Shown: in pieces, positions 16,800 to 24,952 of the stretch | How the letters are laid out: each line of letters begins with the position of its first letter | Numbering within the stretch: the first letter of the stretch is position 1 | The notes under the pieces: generated by a model | The model's database searches: none | Told to the model about the DNA's origin: nothing | What the model saw: only the letters and a program-made list of their open reading frames with translations | NCBI GenBank assembly: GCA_040770625.1 | Contig: JAXGIW010000004.1 | Span: 62,001-126,000 of the forward strand | Source: 58-81 sp012729145 | GTDB taxonomy: Bacteria; Synergistota; Synergistia; Synergistales; Thermovirgaceae | Reading direction: 5' to 3' | DNA: 64,000 nt | Translations under genes and position numbers: made by a program

Positions 16800-18332
16800 T
16801 CATTCCAGTTCCCCCGTTGCCTCTTCCACGGCCTTGAGGTAGCTTCGGTCCTCCACCCCTTTGATTATCCTGTCTATCATGGGGTGAAGGAAAACATCCT
16901 TTTCTAGGTAGGGGATCTCCTCCCTGAGCTTTCTGTAGGCAGCCCCTGTACCTGCTCCAGGTTCAAGAGGGCTGGAAAAATCCAGCCCCTGGGCAGCAAG
17001 AAGAAGTTCGATGGCGAGGATCTTCTTGACATTGTCCAGGATCTCCTTTCCTTTCCTGGCTGAGTACATCCCCATGGAAACGTGGTCCTCCTGGTTTGCC
17101 GATGTGGGGATAGAATCCACGGAGGATGGGTGGGCAAGTACCTTGTTCTCCGAGACAAGGGCGGCCGCAACATACTGGGGGATCATAAAGCCGCTGTTGA
17201 TACCGCTGTTCTCGACCAGGAAGGGGGGAAGGCCAGAAAGCTTTCCGTCCACCAGCCTGGCAGTCCTTCTCTCTGAAATGTTGCCTATCTCGGCCATTGC
17301 CATTCCGAAAAAGTCCATAGCAAGGGCTACGGGCTGACCGTGGAAGTTCCCGCCGCTGATGGCCTCACCCTCGGCGGGGAAGATAAGCGGGTTGTCTGTG
17401 ACGGAGTTTATCTCGATCTGGATCACGTTCTTGACGTACTGGATACCGTCTCGGCTTGCTCCGTGGACCTGGGGGATACAGCGGAGCGAATAGGCATCCT
17501 GGACCCTTTCGTTACCGAATTTTTCAAGGATCCGGCTGCCACTGACAAGACCCCGGATGTTCTTGGCCACCTTTATCTGACCCTGGTGGGGCCTGAGTTC
17601 GTGAGTCCTGTGGTCGAAAGCGAAGGGAACACCGTGAAGGGCTTCCAGCGACATGGCTCCCACGATGTCGGCCGTCTTCAGCACGGCCATCGCTTCCCAT
17701 ACGGCCATGACGGCTACGCCGGTCATCGCCGCCGTTCCGTTGTTCAGGGCCAGACCTTCCTTGGGGCCCAGGGCTATGGGTTCAAGTCCCGCGGACCTGA
17801 GGGCCTCTGAAGCCTTCATCCTCTTTCCCTGGAAAAAGACCTCTCCAAGGCCAAGAAGCGAAATGGCAAGATGGGAGAGGGGGCAAAGGTCTCCGCTGGC
17901 GCCCACGGACCCCTTGCAGGGGATCACTGGGTGTAACCCGATGTTAAGGAAGTCAACAAGACGGGAAAGGGTCTCCATGCTAATGCCTGAGAAACCTCTT
18001 ATCAGTGAGTTGATCCTTAATAGCATTATCGCCCTGACGATCTCTTCCGGGAAGGGCTCCCCTACCCCGCAGGCGTGGCTTGTAAGGAGGTTTTCCTGGA
18101 GTTTCTCGCTCTTGTCAGGGGGTATGACCTGGCTTGCAAGGTCTCCGAATCCAGTGGTGATGCCGTAGATTATCCTTCCATCCTCCACCCAGGAACGGAC
18201 CATCCTTGAACCTCTCTCCACAAAGGCGACAGCAGACCTGTCAAGGGCTATCTTCCTCCCTTCACGGGCAACATCGACTACATCTTCAAGCCTTAGCGAG
18301 TGACCGTTCAGTTCGAGTACCGAAGATCCCAT
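16800..18332 (-). CDS. hutH: histidine ammonia-lyase
   Basis: Deaminates histidine to urocanate using an autocatalytic MIO group. The Ala-Ser-Gly triad that forms MIO lies at residues 145-147 in GSVGASGDLCPLSH. Other family motifs are YGITTGFGDLA and PNxGQ-region equivalents such as SVDSIPTSANQEDHVSMG. The frame is open much further upstream, to 18719, but that part lies inside amrS and is not homologous. The ATG at 18332 after GGGGGG gives the canonical 510 residues. It is the first hut gene and may have its own promoter. Confidence 0.96.
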   Translation of the reverse strand: MGSSVLELNGHSLRLEDVVDVAREGRKIALDRSAVAFVERGSRMVRSWVEDGRIIYGITTGFGDLASQVIPPDKSEKLQENLLTSHACGVGEPFPEEIVRAIMLLRINSLIRGFSGISMETLSRLVDFLNIGLHPVIPCKGSVGASGDLCPLSHLAISLLGLGEVFFQGKRMKASEALRSAGLEPIALGPKEGLALNNGTAAMTGVAVMAVWEAMAVLKTADIVGAMSLEALHGVPFAFDHRTHELRPHQGQIKVAKNIRGLVSGSRILEKFGNERVQDAYSLRCIPQVHGASRDGIQYVKNVIQIEINSVTDNPLIFPAEGEAISGGNFHGQPVALAMDFFGMAMAEIGNISERRTARLVDGKLSGLPPFLVENSGINSGFMIPQYVAAALVSENKVLAHPSSVDSIPTSANQEDHVSMGMYSARKGKEILDNVKKILAIELLLAAQGLDFSSPLEPGAGTGAAYRKLREEIPYLEKDVFLHPMIDRIIKGVEDRSYLKAVEEATGELE

Positions 18333-18364
18333 AAAGGATCGCCCCCCGTTGGTCGATTGAAACC

Positions 18365-18377
18365 CTCTTGAAAAGAG
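18365..18377. promoter_or_regulatory. small inverted repeat at the predicted hut transcription start
   Basis: CTCTT (18365-18369) and AAGAG (18373-18377) flank a 3-nt spacer just downstream of the proposed hut -10 box. Its position at the predicted start would suit an operator. It is too short to call confidently. Confidence 0.25.
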
Positions 18378-18404
18378 ATTATATGGAAAATCACGACATG
18401 ACAA
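18378..18404 (-). promoter_or_regulatory. probable internal promoter for the hut genes
   Basis: On minus, TTGTCA (18404-18399) and a perfect TATAAT (18383-18378) are separated by 15 nt, slightly shorter than ideal. The -35 lies within the last codons of amrS. This would let hutHU-ftcD-hutI-fchA be transcribed separately from the amr genes. Confidence 0.5.
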
Positions 18405-19377
18405 TACCCCGAGGGGTTCTGCAGCGTGGACACGTCCCATCCTCCAAGAGGTGCACACTGGCCCTGTAGAGGTCATCCCTTTCCACCAGGACCTCACCGC
18501 AGACCGGGCAGAGAGTGTTATTCCTGCTCTGTAGATTTCCGGAATAGACATTTTCAAGAAATTCCGAAGCGATCTCCTCCCTGACCCTGATAGAGGGTAT
18601 CGGAGTGGGGGGAAGGGCCCAGCGGTAATCGGGGAAATACCTGGAGATATGAAGAGGGATACTCTCCGAAATACCAGCGATCCATCGGACCAGATGCCGG
18701 AATTCCTCGATGGAATCATTGATCCCGGGCACGACCAGGTGGGTGATCTCTACATGTACCGATCTCTCGAAGGCGATCCGGACCGTGTCTAGAACAGGAG
18801 CAAGAGTGCCTCCGAGCATGGAGTAGGTGCTGTCGGAAAAGCCTTTAAGGTCAATATTCATTGCATCTACAAGATGGATAAGGTCCTCCAGGGGCTTTCG
18901 GGATATGTAGCCGTTGGTCACCAGAACGACCCCCTTCTTTTCTCTTTTCAGCAGGAGCGATGTATCCCTGACGAATTCGTACCAGACGGTGGGCTCATTG
19001 TATGTGAAGGCCACAGAGGGAGCGTCGTGATGCTGCAAGAGTCTAAGTACATCGGAGGGGTTCGTCCAGGAGAGGCCCTTATGGTTTTTTGAACGTGACA
19101 GATGGTGGTTCTGGCAGTAGGGACAGAAAAGATTGCACCCAAAAGTCCCCAGGGAGAGGATCCGCGTGCCGGGTCTCCAGTGGTAGAGAGGTTTTTTCTC
19201 GACAGGGTCCACGGCGACACACGCCCAACCATAGTTCAGGGAGACAAGCCTTCCGCCGGAGTTCTCCCTGACCCCGCAAGCTCCCGTGAGCCCCTGGCTT
19301 ATGATACACTCCCTGGGGCAGAGATGGCAGTTGATATCATCTCCCCTTGCGATCCAGTAAAGTGCCGTCCTGTCCAT
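18391..19377 (-). CDS. amrS: AmmeMemoRadiSam system radical SAM enzyme
   Basis: Radical SAM protein of the conserved but functionally unresolved AMMECR1/MEMO/radical-SAM triad. The cluster-binding CNLFCPYC (cysteines at about 81, 85, 88) is present, preceded by an N-terminal CHLCPREC motif with a further Cys in GACGVREN. After the barrel (TYNEPT, TNGYIS, NIDLKGF) there is a C-terminal ribbon, CPVCGE...CPRC, which could bind zinc or a second cluster. GGAG precedes the ATG at 19377. It sits 58 nt upstream of hutH and 24 nt downstream of amrA. Gene identity is strong; the reaction is unknown. Confidence 0.9.
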   Translation of the reverse strand: MDRTALYWIARGDDINCHLCPRECIISQGLTGACGVRENSGGRLVSLNYGWACVAVDPVEKKPLYHWRPGTRILSLGTFGCNLFCPYCQNHHLSRSKNHKGLSWTNPSDVLRLLQHHDAPSVAFTYNEPTVWYEFVRDTSLLLKREKKGVVLVTNGYISRKPLEDLIHLVDAMNIDLKGFSDSTYSMLGGTLAPVLDTVRIAFERSVHVEITHLVVPGINDSIEEFRHLVRWIAGISESIPLHISRYFPDYRWALPPTPIPSIRVREEIASEFLENVYSGNLQSRNNTLCPVCGEVLVERDDLYRASVHLLEDGTCPRCRTPRGIVMS

Positions 19378-19401
19378 TGATCAACAACCCTTCTCCTGTC
19401 T

Positions 19402-19962
19402 TTACTCGGAGAATCGACGGACTGTGAAGCGAAATATCCTTACGCCATCGGACGATCCGATCCCGGCCTTCCTCATGGCGATCGACAGCTGCTGTTCAAC
19501 AGTGTCCACCCCATCAAGATCAGGGAGAAGGACCCCTTTTCTCCCCTCCTTCTCAACGATCACCCCGAAAAGTAAGGGGTCCAGTTCAGAAAGGTCCCCG
19601 ACAGGACAGGGCTCGTCAAGTACATCCACTGAAACCCGGCACTCCTCCGCCTCGTCCGGTCCAAGGGGAAAGAACCTGGGGTCCTCCGACGCCGCGGCGG
19701 CTGCATTGGCAACGATCTCTTCCCAGAGACTCTTTCGGACCGGTCTTATCGTGCCTATGCACCCTCTCAGTTCTCCCGTTGAAGCCATCCTGATCGAGAC
19801 GAAACACCCCCGCTCTATTAACATCTCCGTCGTTGCATTGTATTCACGGGGATCAAGATGCCTGAAAGGGTCCTGCCCGAGAGCGGTGAGCCTGACAGCT
19901 CTCCTTGCAAGGTCCAGATAGGGGTGTGCCTCGCCTTTCACCGATCTCGCGAGCCCGTCCAT
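19402..19962 (-). CDS. amrA: AMMECR1-domain protein (AmmeMemoRadiSam protein A)
   Basis: The 186 residues match the AMMECR1 domain. The hallmark hexapeptide region LRGCIGTIRP is present, followed by EDPRFFPL and the C-terminal VLLPDLDGVDTVEQQL. The ATG at 19962 overlaps the upstream gene's stop as TAATG. The frame stays open to 20094 but that part lies inside the neighbour. As far as I recall, some anaerobes carry this domain fused behind a LigB-type domain, which matches the adjacent order here. The biochemical role is not established. Confidence 0.88.
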   Translation of the reverse strand: MDGLARSVKGEAHPYLDLARRAVRLTALGQDPFRHLDPREYNATTEMLIERGCFVSIRMASTGELRGCIGTIRPVRKSLWEEIVANAAAAASEDPRFFPLGPDEAEECRVSVDVLDEPCPVGDLSELDPLLFGVIVEKEGRKGVLLPDLDGVDTVEQQLSIAMRKAGIGSSDGVRIFRFTVRRFSE

Positions 19963-20756
19963 TATTCTCCCTCCCCGGACAGGTCCAGAAGAGCCGTGGC
20001 ATAACCTACCCCGAAGGGAGACTCGTAGGAAAGGACCTCGATCGGGCTGCTCATTGAAAGTCCGATGAGCGCAAGTACTGATCGGAGTCCGCACTCACCG
20101 GCATTTCTAATGACCTGGCCGGGGAGATCGAGGACCGGGTCCGGAGAGGATCTCTTCAAAGATTCAACAATAGCTTCGTCGAGGACCCTGCCGTCGGGGT
20201 GGAAACCTGATGGAGCATCCCTGGTCAAACGGTGCGAGAGATCGCCGCTTGCCAGAAGTCCCCACTTTTTCCCCGAAACGAACTCCCTGAGGTGTCTGCC
20301 TAGTTCGTATGCCTGACAGTGATCTATTGTTACCGGATTGGCCAGGATCATTGAGGGGGTCTTCCAAAGGGCTGGACCAAGCAGGTGAAGGGATACGACA
20401 GCGGCATAATCCAGGTCGATCTCGGAGGGTCTGCAGGCTGAAGAAGGGATAAAAGAGGATATGTATTCAATTAGCCTTTCTCCCTCCTCCGCCGCTCCCT
20501 TGAGCGAGATCGATACCGAAGGGGCCCCGAAATTACCCAGGTCTCCCACGAACCTCCCGGGGTTTATCAAGGTAAAGGTCCTGTCTGAAACAGCGTGAGG
20601 ATCCAGGACAAGAAGATGGTCGGGGGCAAGTTCCTTCAGTCTTCCGCCGAGGGATCGAAGCCCCTCCAGGGTCTTTCCGGTCCCTGATCCGGATCTTGCT
20701 GCTACCTCAGGGACCAGTATTGGGGCATGAGGAAGCAAAAAACCCATCGTCCACAT
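19962..20756 (-). CDS. LigB-type (MEMO/extradiol dioxygenase superfamily) protein of the AmmeMemoRadiSam locus
   Basis: The 264 residues belong to the class III extradiol dioxygenase fold. FLLPHAPILVPE at the N-terminus supplies the first histidine of the metal site, and LLASGDLSHRL and SPFGVGYATALL are further family landmarks. Proteins of this kind accompany AMMECR1 and the radical SAM enzyme. The ATG at 20756 has GGGAGGG 6 nt upstream. It begins the amr operon behind a recognisable promoter. A genuine ring-cleaving dioxygenase is unlikely in a fermenter; the substrate is unknown. Confidence 0.8.
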   Translation of the reverse strand: MWTMGFLLPHAPILVPEVAARSGSGTGKTLEGLRSLGGRLKELAPDHLLVLDPHAVSDRTFTLINPGRFVGDLGNFGAPSVSISLKGAAEEGERLIEYISSFIPSSACRPSEIDLDYAAVVSLHLLGPALWKTPSMILANPVTIDHCQAYELGRHLREFVSGKKWGLLASGDLSHRLTRDAPSGFHPDGRVLDEAIVESLKRSSPDPVLDLPGQVIRNAGECGLRSVLALIGLSMSSPIEVLSYESPFGVGYATALLDLSGEGE

Positions 20757-20798
20757 GACAATCCCTCCCCGAGATTCTGTAAAAGTCCCTTTTCATGT

Positions 20799-20827
20799 AT
20801 TATGACAGTCAGAGAATGTTTTTCCAA
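20799..20827 (-). promoter_or_regulatory. probable promoter of the amr operon
   Basis: On minus, TTGGAA (20827-20822) and CATAAT (20804-20799) are spaced by 17 nt. Transcription would start near 20792, about 36 nt ahead of the LigB-type gene. The divergent winged-helix gene starts about 100 nt away on plus. Confidence 0.5.
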
Positions 20828-20904
20828 CAGGGGCCCCGATCCTCTTCAGAAGGGGTCCAGAAGGGAAAGAACCGGGTTCATCCCTGCGAAGACTGGAGGG
20901 ACAG

Positions 20905-21348
20905 GTGCAAAAGAATGACCGACCGGAGGATGGGACCTCCTCCATACTGGAAATGCTCTCCGAGATCGAGAGGATGGTCGATGGTGAACTGTTTTTGCCG
21001 ACCCTGCAGGAGGACTGGGATCGGGATCCCCCGAAGGAAGTCTCCTGGGCCGTCGCCAATGTGCTCTCCCTTCCACTATCACAGGCGGCGAGGATCCTCC
21101 TGATATCTTCCCTTCTGGGGAGTAACGGCCGCGATCTGACATGTCGCTTTAACGAGCTTGCCTTGCTCTCTGGACTCTCAGAGAGAACAGCATACCGGGC
21201 GCTGAAGGAAATAAAGCAGTCAGGGCTGTTTAAGATCCAGGCTACTCCGGGTAGTGGCGTGAGGATATCGGCAGAGTGGATCTGGGATGAACCTCGTGAC
21301 AGGGCCAGGGAATTCTTCCAGGAAAGGATGCCTGGAAAGGCTCCCTGA
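20905..21348 (+). CDS. winged helix-turn-helix protein, putative regulator
   Basis: The 147 residues have no family I can name. Residues about 80-120 (FNELALLSGLSERTAYRALKEIKQSGLF) read as a classic helix-turn-helix followed by a wing, so DNA binding is likely. The N-terminal part is acidic and helical. The GTG start at 20905 has GGAGGG closely upstream. It is divergent from the amr-hut operon and converges on queA 9 nt away. Its position suggests it may control amr-hut, but this is inference from location only. An open frame on the opposite strand looks like a shadow. Confidence 0.65.
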   Translation: MQKNDRPEDGTSSILEMLSEIERMVDGELFLPTLQEDWDRDPPKEVSWAVANVLSLPLSQAARILLISSLLGSNGRDLTCRFNELALLSGLSERTAYRALKEIKQSGLFKIQATPGSGVRISAEWIWDEPRDRAREFFQERMPGKAP

Positions 21349-21357
21349 AAGATATGT

Positions 21358-22392
21358 TCACTGAATGAACATGGCATCCCCAAAGGAGAAGAAACGGTAT
21401 CCCGTTTCGATGGCCTCCCTGTAGGCTTTCATCGTCAGTTCGTTCCCGGCAAAGGCGCAGACCAGCATGAGAAGGGTGCTACGGGGAAGATGGAAGTTGG
21501 TGATCATGGCATCGATGGTCCGGAAATGATACCCGGGGTAGAAGAAGGCCTCTGTCGAGAACGAACCTGGGTAAACGGTGCCATCTTCTGCAGCCCTGCT
21601 CTCCAGTGCCCTTACCACGGTGGTTCCCACAGCGACCACCCTTCCTCCGGACGCTTTGGTCTCTCTCACGGCCACGGCCGTCGCTTCAGGGATGGTGCAC
21701 TCTTCGGGGTGCATACTGTGCATCCGGATATCATCTTCCTTCACAGGCCTGAAGGTCCCCAGACCGACGTTCAGGGTTATCCGTGACGTTCTGATACCCG
21801 CTGCCTCAATCTCCCGAAGCAGCCCGGGTGTAAAGTGAAGGCCCGCCGTTGGGGCAGCCACGGAGCCCCTGTTCACTCCGTAGACCGTCTGGTATCTCTC
21901 GGGATCTATGGATCGGTTATGTACATAGGGGGGGAAGGGGATCTCCCCGGTCTCCTCCATCAGCCTCCAGACATCGGTCCCCTCTGGGAAGAAGCAGCTC
22001 CTGGACCCCTGGCTGGTCCTCTCCCCGATCACTACCTCGATCCCTCCATCCAGGACAAGAAGCTGGCCGGGTCTGACCCGTCTGCCCGGCCGCACCAGTA
22101 CCTCCCAGAGGACGCATCTCTTCCCGCCAAGGGGCCTCAGCAGAAAAACCTCGATGCTGGCCCCTTCTCCAGCCTTGACACCCCGGAGGCGGGCCCTGAC
22201 CACTCGGGTGTCGTTGATCACCAGGAGGTCCTTTTCTCGCAGAAGTGACATGATCTCATTGAAAACCCTGTGGCGGATCGTCCCCGAGAAGCGGTCCATG
22301 ACCAGCAGCTTCGATGAGTCCCTGGGTTCGACCGGTTCCTGGGCGATCCTCGACTCCGGCAGATAGTAATCGTAGCTGTTAATATCGAACAT
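21358..22392 (-). CDS. queA: S-adenosylmethionine:tRNA ribosyltransferase-isomerase
   Basis: Adds the epoxy-cyclopentanediol ring in queuosine biosynthesis at tRNA position 34. The 344 residues show the family start MFDINSYDYYLPESRIAQEP, then DSSKLLVMDR, LVINDTRV, APTAGLHFT, LNVGLGTFRPV and ITNFHLPRSTLLMLV. The ATG at 22392 is chosen over the upstream ATG at 22455 because it begins the conserved domain and follows GGAAGG. No tgt lies next to it; the adjacent gene upstream is a SpoIID-type protein. Confidence 0.96.
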   Translation of the reverse strand: MFDINSYDYYLPESRIAQEPVEPRDSSKLLVMDRFSGTIRHRVFNEIMSLLREKDLLVINDTRVVRARLRGVKAGEGASIEVFLLRPLGGKRCVLWEVLVRPGRRVRPGQLLVLDGGIEVVIGERTSQGSRSCFFPEGTDVWRLMEETGEIPFPPYVHNRSIDPERYQTVYGVNRGSVAAPTAGLHFTPGLLREIEAAGIRTSRITLNVGLGTFRPVKEDDIRMHSMHPEECTIPEATAVAVRETKASGGRVVAVGTTVVRALESRAAEDGTVYPGSFSTEAFFYPGYHFRTIDAMITNFHLPRSTLLMLVCAFAGNELTMKAYREAIETGYRFFSFGDAMFIQ

Positions 22393-22456
22393 CGATCCCG
22401 ATCCTTCCAGAGCGCCTTCGCTCCCTGGGAGATACGTTCTGAAAGGTCCTTCCATG

Positions 22457-23842
22457 TCAGTTGGAGATCCTGGATATCTCCGTACCCGGGAAGTAGTGTT
22501 CCAGTATCCTTATGTGATCCCATCCGGCTTCGGCAAGACTTTTGGCGCCCCATTGCGAAAGCCCCACTCCGTGACCCCAGCCCCGGCCTGAAAAAGTGAC
22601 AGTATCGCCCGTGACGGGGGCGTCAAAGGAGGGAGGCGTCTGAAGAGAACCTGCTCCGCTCTGTCTCTCAAGAGCTTTTCTCAGGTAAAACCCCCTCTTT
22701 TCGGGCTTAACGAGCATGTCCATCAGTTCCTCGGTCTTGAAAACACCCTGCTGGGTGAAGGCTATGAGCATCTGTTCGTCTTTTGGGGTGAGAGGGAAGA
22801 CCTTATCCTCTCCGGAACCCGGAGAGGTGGTGTCATTGGGGATAAATGGAGCAGCAGCAACTGGACCTCCCCCCATGGTGAAGAAGGTGCTCCTTATCCT
22901 GTCGGGGCCAACAATGGTCCTGAACTGGCTTGCCCTTATCGTGGTCCTGCCCGCTGTTCCCGTCAGGGTAACGTCCACGGCCCTGCCTCCGCTGTCAGTT
23001 GATGAGACAGAGATACCCGTGAGCCTTCCGACGTAGATCCCCTTCGAGGAAAGGACCCTCTGTATCTCCGAAAGCCTCAACGTCGTCTGCCAGCTTGAGT
23101 AGGGGGATTGATATTTCAGGGGTTCGGGGCTCCCTTTCAGATAGGGTACGCTAGACCCCCAGACGGAGGAGACTTCGGCAGTGTGTCCTCCGCTGTCGGC
23201 GTGATAGAAGGTGGCGGCGAGACCACCCTGGAATTTCAGGACCTGTCCCCTGGTCTGATCGACTGCTTTCGTAAGGACCTGGTCCTCAGCGTTAACTCCC
23301 CTGTAAACCTGGCAGTGACTGAGGGCGCAGAGGTCGAAACCGCTGCTTCCGTGTCTGCCCCGGTTCCTGAGTGCGTAGGTCCTTGCGATGATAGCCTGGG
23401 CTTTCAGGGATTCCATGGGCCAGGCGGGGTTCACCTCCATCTTCAGGACACCCTTGAGATAGTCCTCGATGCCCACCACGTTGACAACGTTAAAACCTGA
23501 TCCCTGCTGGACCAGCCTGTAATGACCGCGGTAGGGCCTGTTGTTCCACCTTAAAATTACGTTGCTCCTTACCGTAACGGGAAGCTTGAGGTTCACGGAA
23601 CCAGCCTTGATGACCCCCGGGGAAATGGCGACCACGTTGACGGTGGACCTGAAGGAGGCCTTTCCGCCGGAGAAACTGGCCAGGTTTATCTGGCTGTTCG
23701 GGGCTGAAAAGACGGCTCTGTCGTCACCGGTAGAGAGGCCGATCGAAAGCGCGGAATTGGCCTCTCCGGGAAGAGATGTAACTTGAAGTAACACTGCAGC
23801 GAATACCAACGAGATTAATGTCCTTTGAAAAAATAATTTCAT
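22457..23842 (-). CDS. SpoIID/LytB-domain cell-wall lytic protein
   Basis: Exported relative of SpoIID, a lytic transglycosylase that trims peptidoglycan. A signal peptide covers about the first 30 residues (KLFF basic start, then a hydrophobic core). The catalytic domain shows GIEDYLKGVLKMEVNPAWP, with the expected glutamate, LKAQAIIARTYAL and GRGWGHGVGLSQWGA. About 90 residues rich in Pro and Gly sit between the two halves. The start at 23842 is chosen to place the signal peptide at the N-terminus. No sporulation genes are present, so a vegetative wall role is likely. Confidence 0.87.
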   Translation of the reverse strand: MKLFFQRTLISLVFAAVLLQVTSLPGEANSALSIGLSTGDDRAVFSAPNSQINLASFSGGKASFRSTVNVVAISPGVIKAGSVNLKLPVTVRSNVILRWNNRPYRGHYRLVQQGSGFNVVNVVGIEDYLKGVLKMEVNPAWPMESLKAQAIIARTYALRNRGRHGSSGFDLCALSHCQVYRGVNAEDQVLTKAVDQTRGQVLKFQGGLAATFYHADSGGHTAEVSSVWGSSVPYLKGSPEPLKYQSPYSSWQTTLRLSEIQRVLSSKGIYVGRLTGISVSSTDSGGRAVDVTLTGTAGRTTIRASQFRTIVGPDRIRSTFFTMGGGPVAAAPFIPNDTTSPGSGEDKVFPLTPKDEQMLIAFTQQGVFKTEELMDMLVKPEKRGFYLRKALERQSGAGSLQTPPSFDAPVTGDTVTFSGRGWGHGVGLSQWGAKSLAEAGWDHIRILEHYFPGTEISRISN

Positions 23843-23875
23843 GATCACACACCCGTTCTCCAAGGATCTTTCGTA

Positions 23876-24943
23876 TCAGTCGGTCTCTCCGTTCTCCTCT
23901 TCCAGAAGGGTAAAAAGGCCCTGTTCGGACAGCCGGTCCCTTGGAGGGATCCTTCCCAGGCAGGAGTAGCCGTTGACAGTGGCCCTCCTCCCCCTCGGCG
24001 TTCTCTCAATGAAGCCCTTCTGGATAAGAAAGGGTTCGTAAATATCCTCAATTGTCTGGCTCTCTTCGTTCAGGGCGGCGGAGAGGGTGGACAGACCTAC
24101 GGGGCCACCTCCGAAGAGGTCGACCAAGGCCCTGAGGTATCTCCTGTCCCGCTCGTCCATCCCCTCGGAATCGACTCCCAGCATCTCCAGGGCGGTCCTG
24201 GCCAGCTCTTTATCGATGCCGGAAGCGCATCTGACCTCGGCCACGTCCCGTACCCTTCTCAAAAGTCTCAGGGCGACCCTGGGTGTCCCCCTGGCGCTTC
24301 TGGCTATCGTCATGGCCGCCTCAGAGGTAATATCCACCGAAAGGAGTCTCGAGCCGCGGGTCACGATCTGCGAAATATCCACCGGGGAGTAGAGTTCAAG
24401 CTGCTCCACGATCCCGAACCTTGCACGCAGGGGCGAGGTTAGGAGGCCCAGACGGGTCGTTGCCCCTATAAGGGTGAAAGGTGGTATCTGCAATCTTATG
24501 TTCCTTGCGAGAGGTCCCTTCCCTACGATGATGTCCAGGGAAAAGTCCTCCATCCCTGGGTAGAGGACCTCCTCCACTGCAGGGGACAGGCGGTGGATCT
24601 CATCGATGAAGAGGACGTCCCTGGGTTGGAGGTTCGAAAGAATGGCAGCGAGGTCACCAGCCCTCTCAAGAGCTGGTCCCGAGGTGACGCGAAGCTGCCC
24701 CTGCATCTCGTTGGCGATAATGCCTGCAAGGGTAGTCTTCCCCAGCCCGGGAGGTCCGTAAAACAGGGAGTGATCCAGAGGTTCCCCCCGTTTCCGGGCG
24801 GCCTGGATGTATATCCCAAGCTTGCTCTTGAGCTCGCTCTGTCCTATGAACTCCTCTAGTCTTGACGGCCGGAACCCGGAGAGCTCCTCCTCCGGTCCTT
24901 CGCTGGTGGGAACGGGGTCGAGACCATGGTCAGGATCCTTCAA
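23876..24943 (-). CDS. ruvB: Holliday junction branch migration helicase RuvB
   Basis: Hexameric AAA+ motor that drives branch migration with RuvA. Motifs: FYGPPGLGKTTLA (Walker A), LFIDEIHRLSPAVEE (Walker B), GATTRLGLLTSPLRARFG (sensor 1 and arginine finger) and FLIQKGFIERTPRGR in the winged helix. The length of 355 residues is normal. The start is a TTG at 24943 with GAGG 7 nt upstream. It follows ruvA by 9 nt in a yebC-ruvC-ruvA-ruvB run. Confidence 0.97.
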   Translation of the reverse strand: MKDPDHGLDPVPTSEGPEEELSGFRPSRLEEFIGQSELKSKLGIYIQAARKRGEPLDHSLFYGPPGLGKTTLAGIIANEMQGQLRVTSGPALERAGDLAAILSNLQPRDVLFIDEIHRLSPAVEEVLYPGMEDFSLDIIVGKGPLARNIRLQIPPFTLIGATTRLGLLTSPLRARFGIVEQLELYSPVDISQIVTRGSRLLSVDITSEAAMTIARSARGTPRVALRLLRRVRDVAEVRCASGIDKELARTALEMLGVDSEGMDERDRRYLRALVDLFGGGPVGLSTLSAALNEESQTIEDIYEPFLIQKGFIERTPRGRRATVNGYSCLGRIPPRDRLSEQGLFTLLEEENGETD

Positions 24944-24952
24944 GAGAACACC

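Noticed and set aside
18333..18719. N-terminal extension of hutH by 129 codons
   Set aside because: The extension lies within amrS and has no similarity to ammonia-lyases; the canonical start with a ribosome site is at 18332.
21354..21372. Inverted repeat ATGTTCA/TGAACAT as terminator between the winged-helix gene and queA
   Set aside because: It encodes the last residues of queA, is A/T-rich with a 7-bp stem and lacks a T-tract, so it is weak evidence for termination.
20793..21383. Minus-strand open frame of 196 codons opposite the winged-helix gene
   Set aside because: The plus-strand frame has a good ribosome site and a clear helix-turn-helix. The minus frame is Ser/Arg-rich and covers the amr promoter region.
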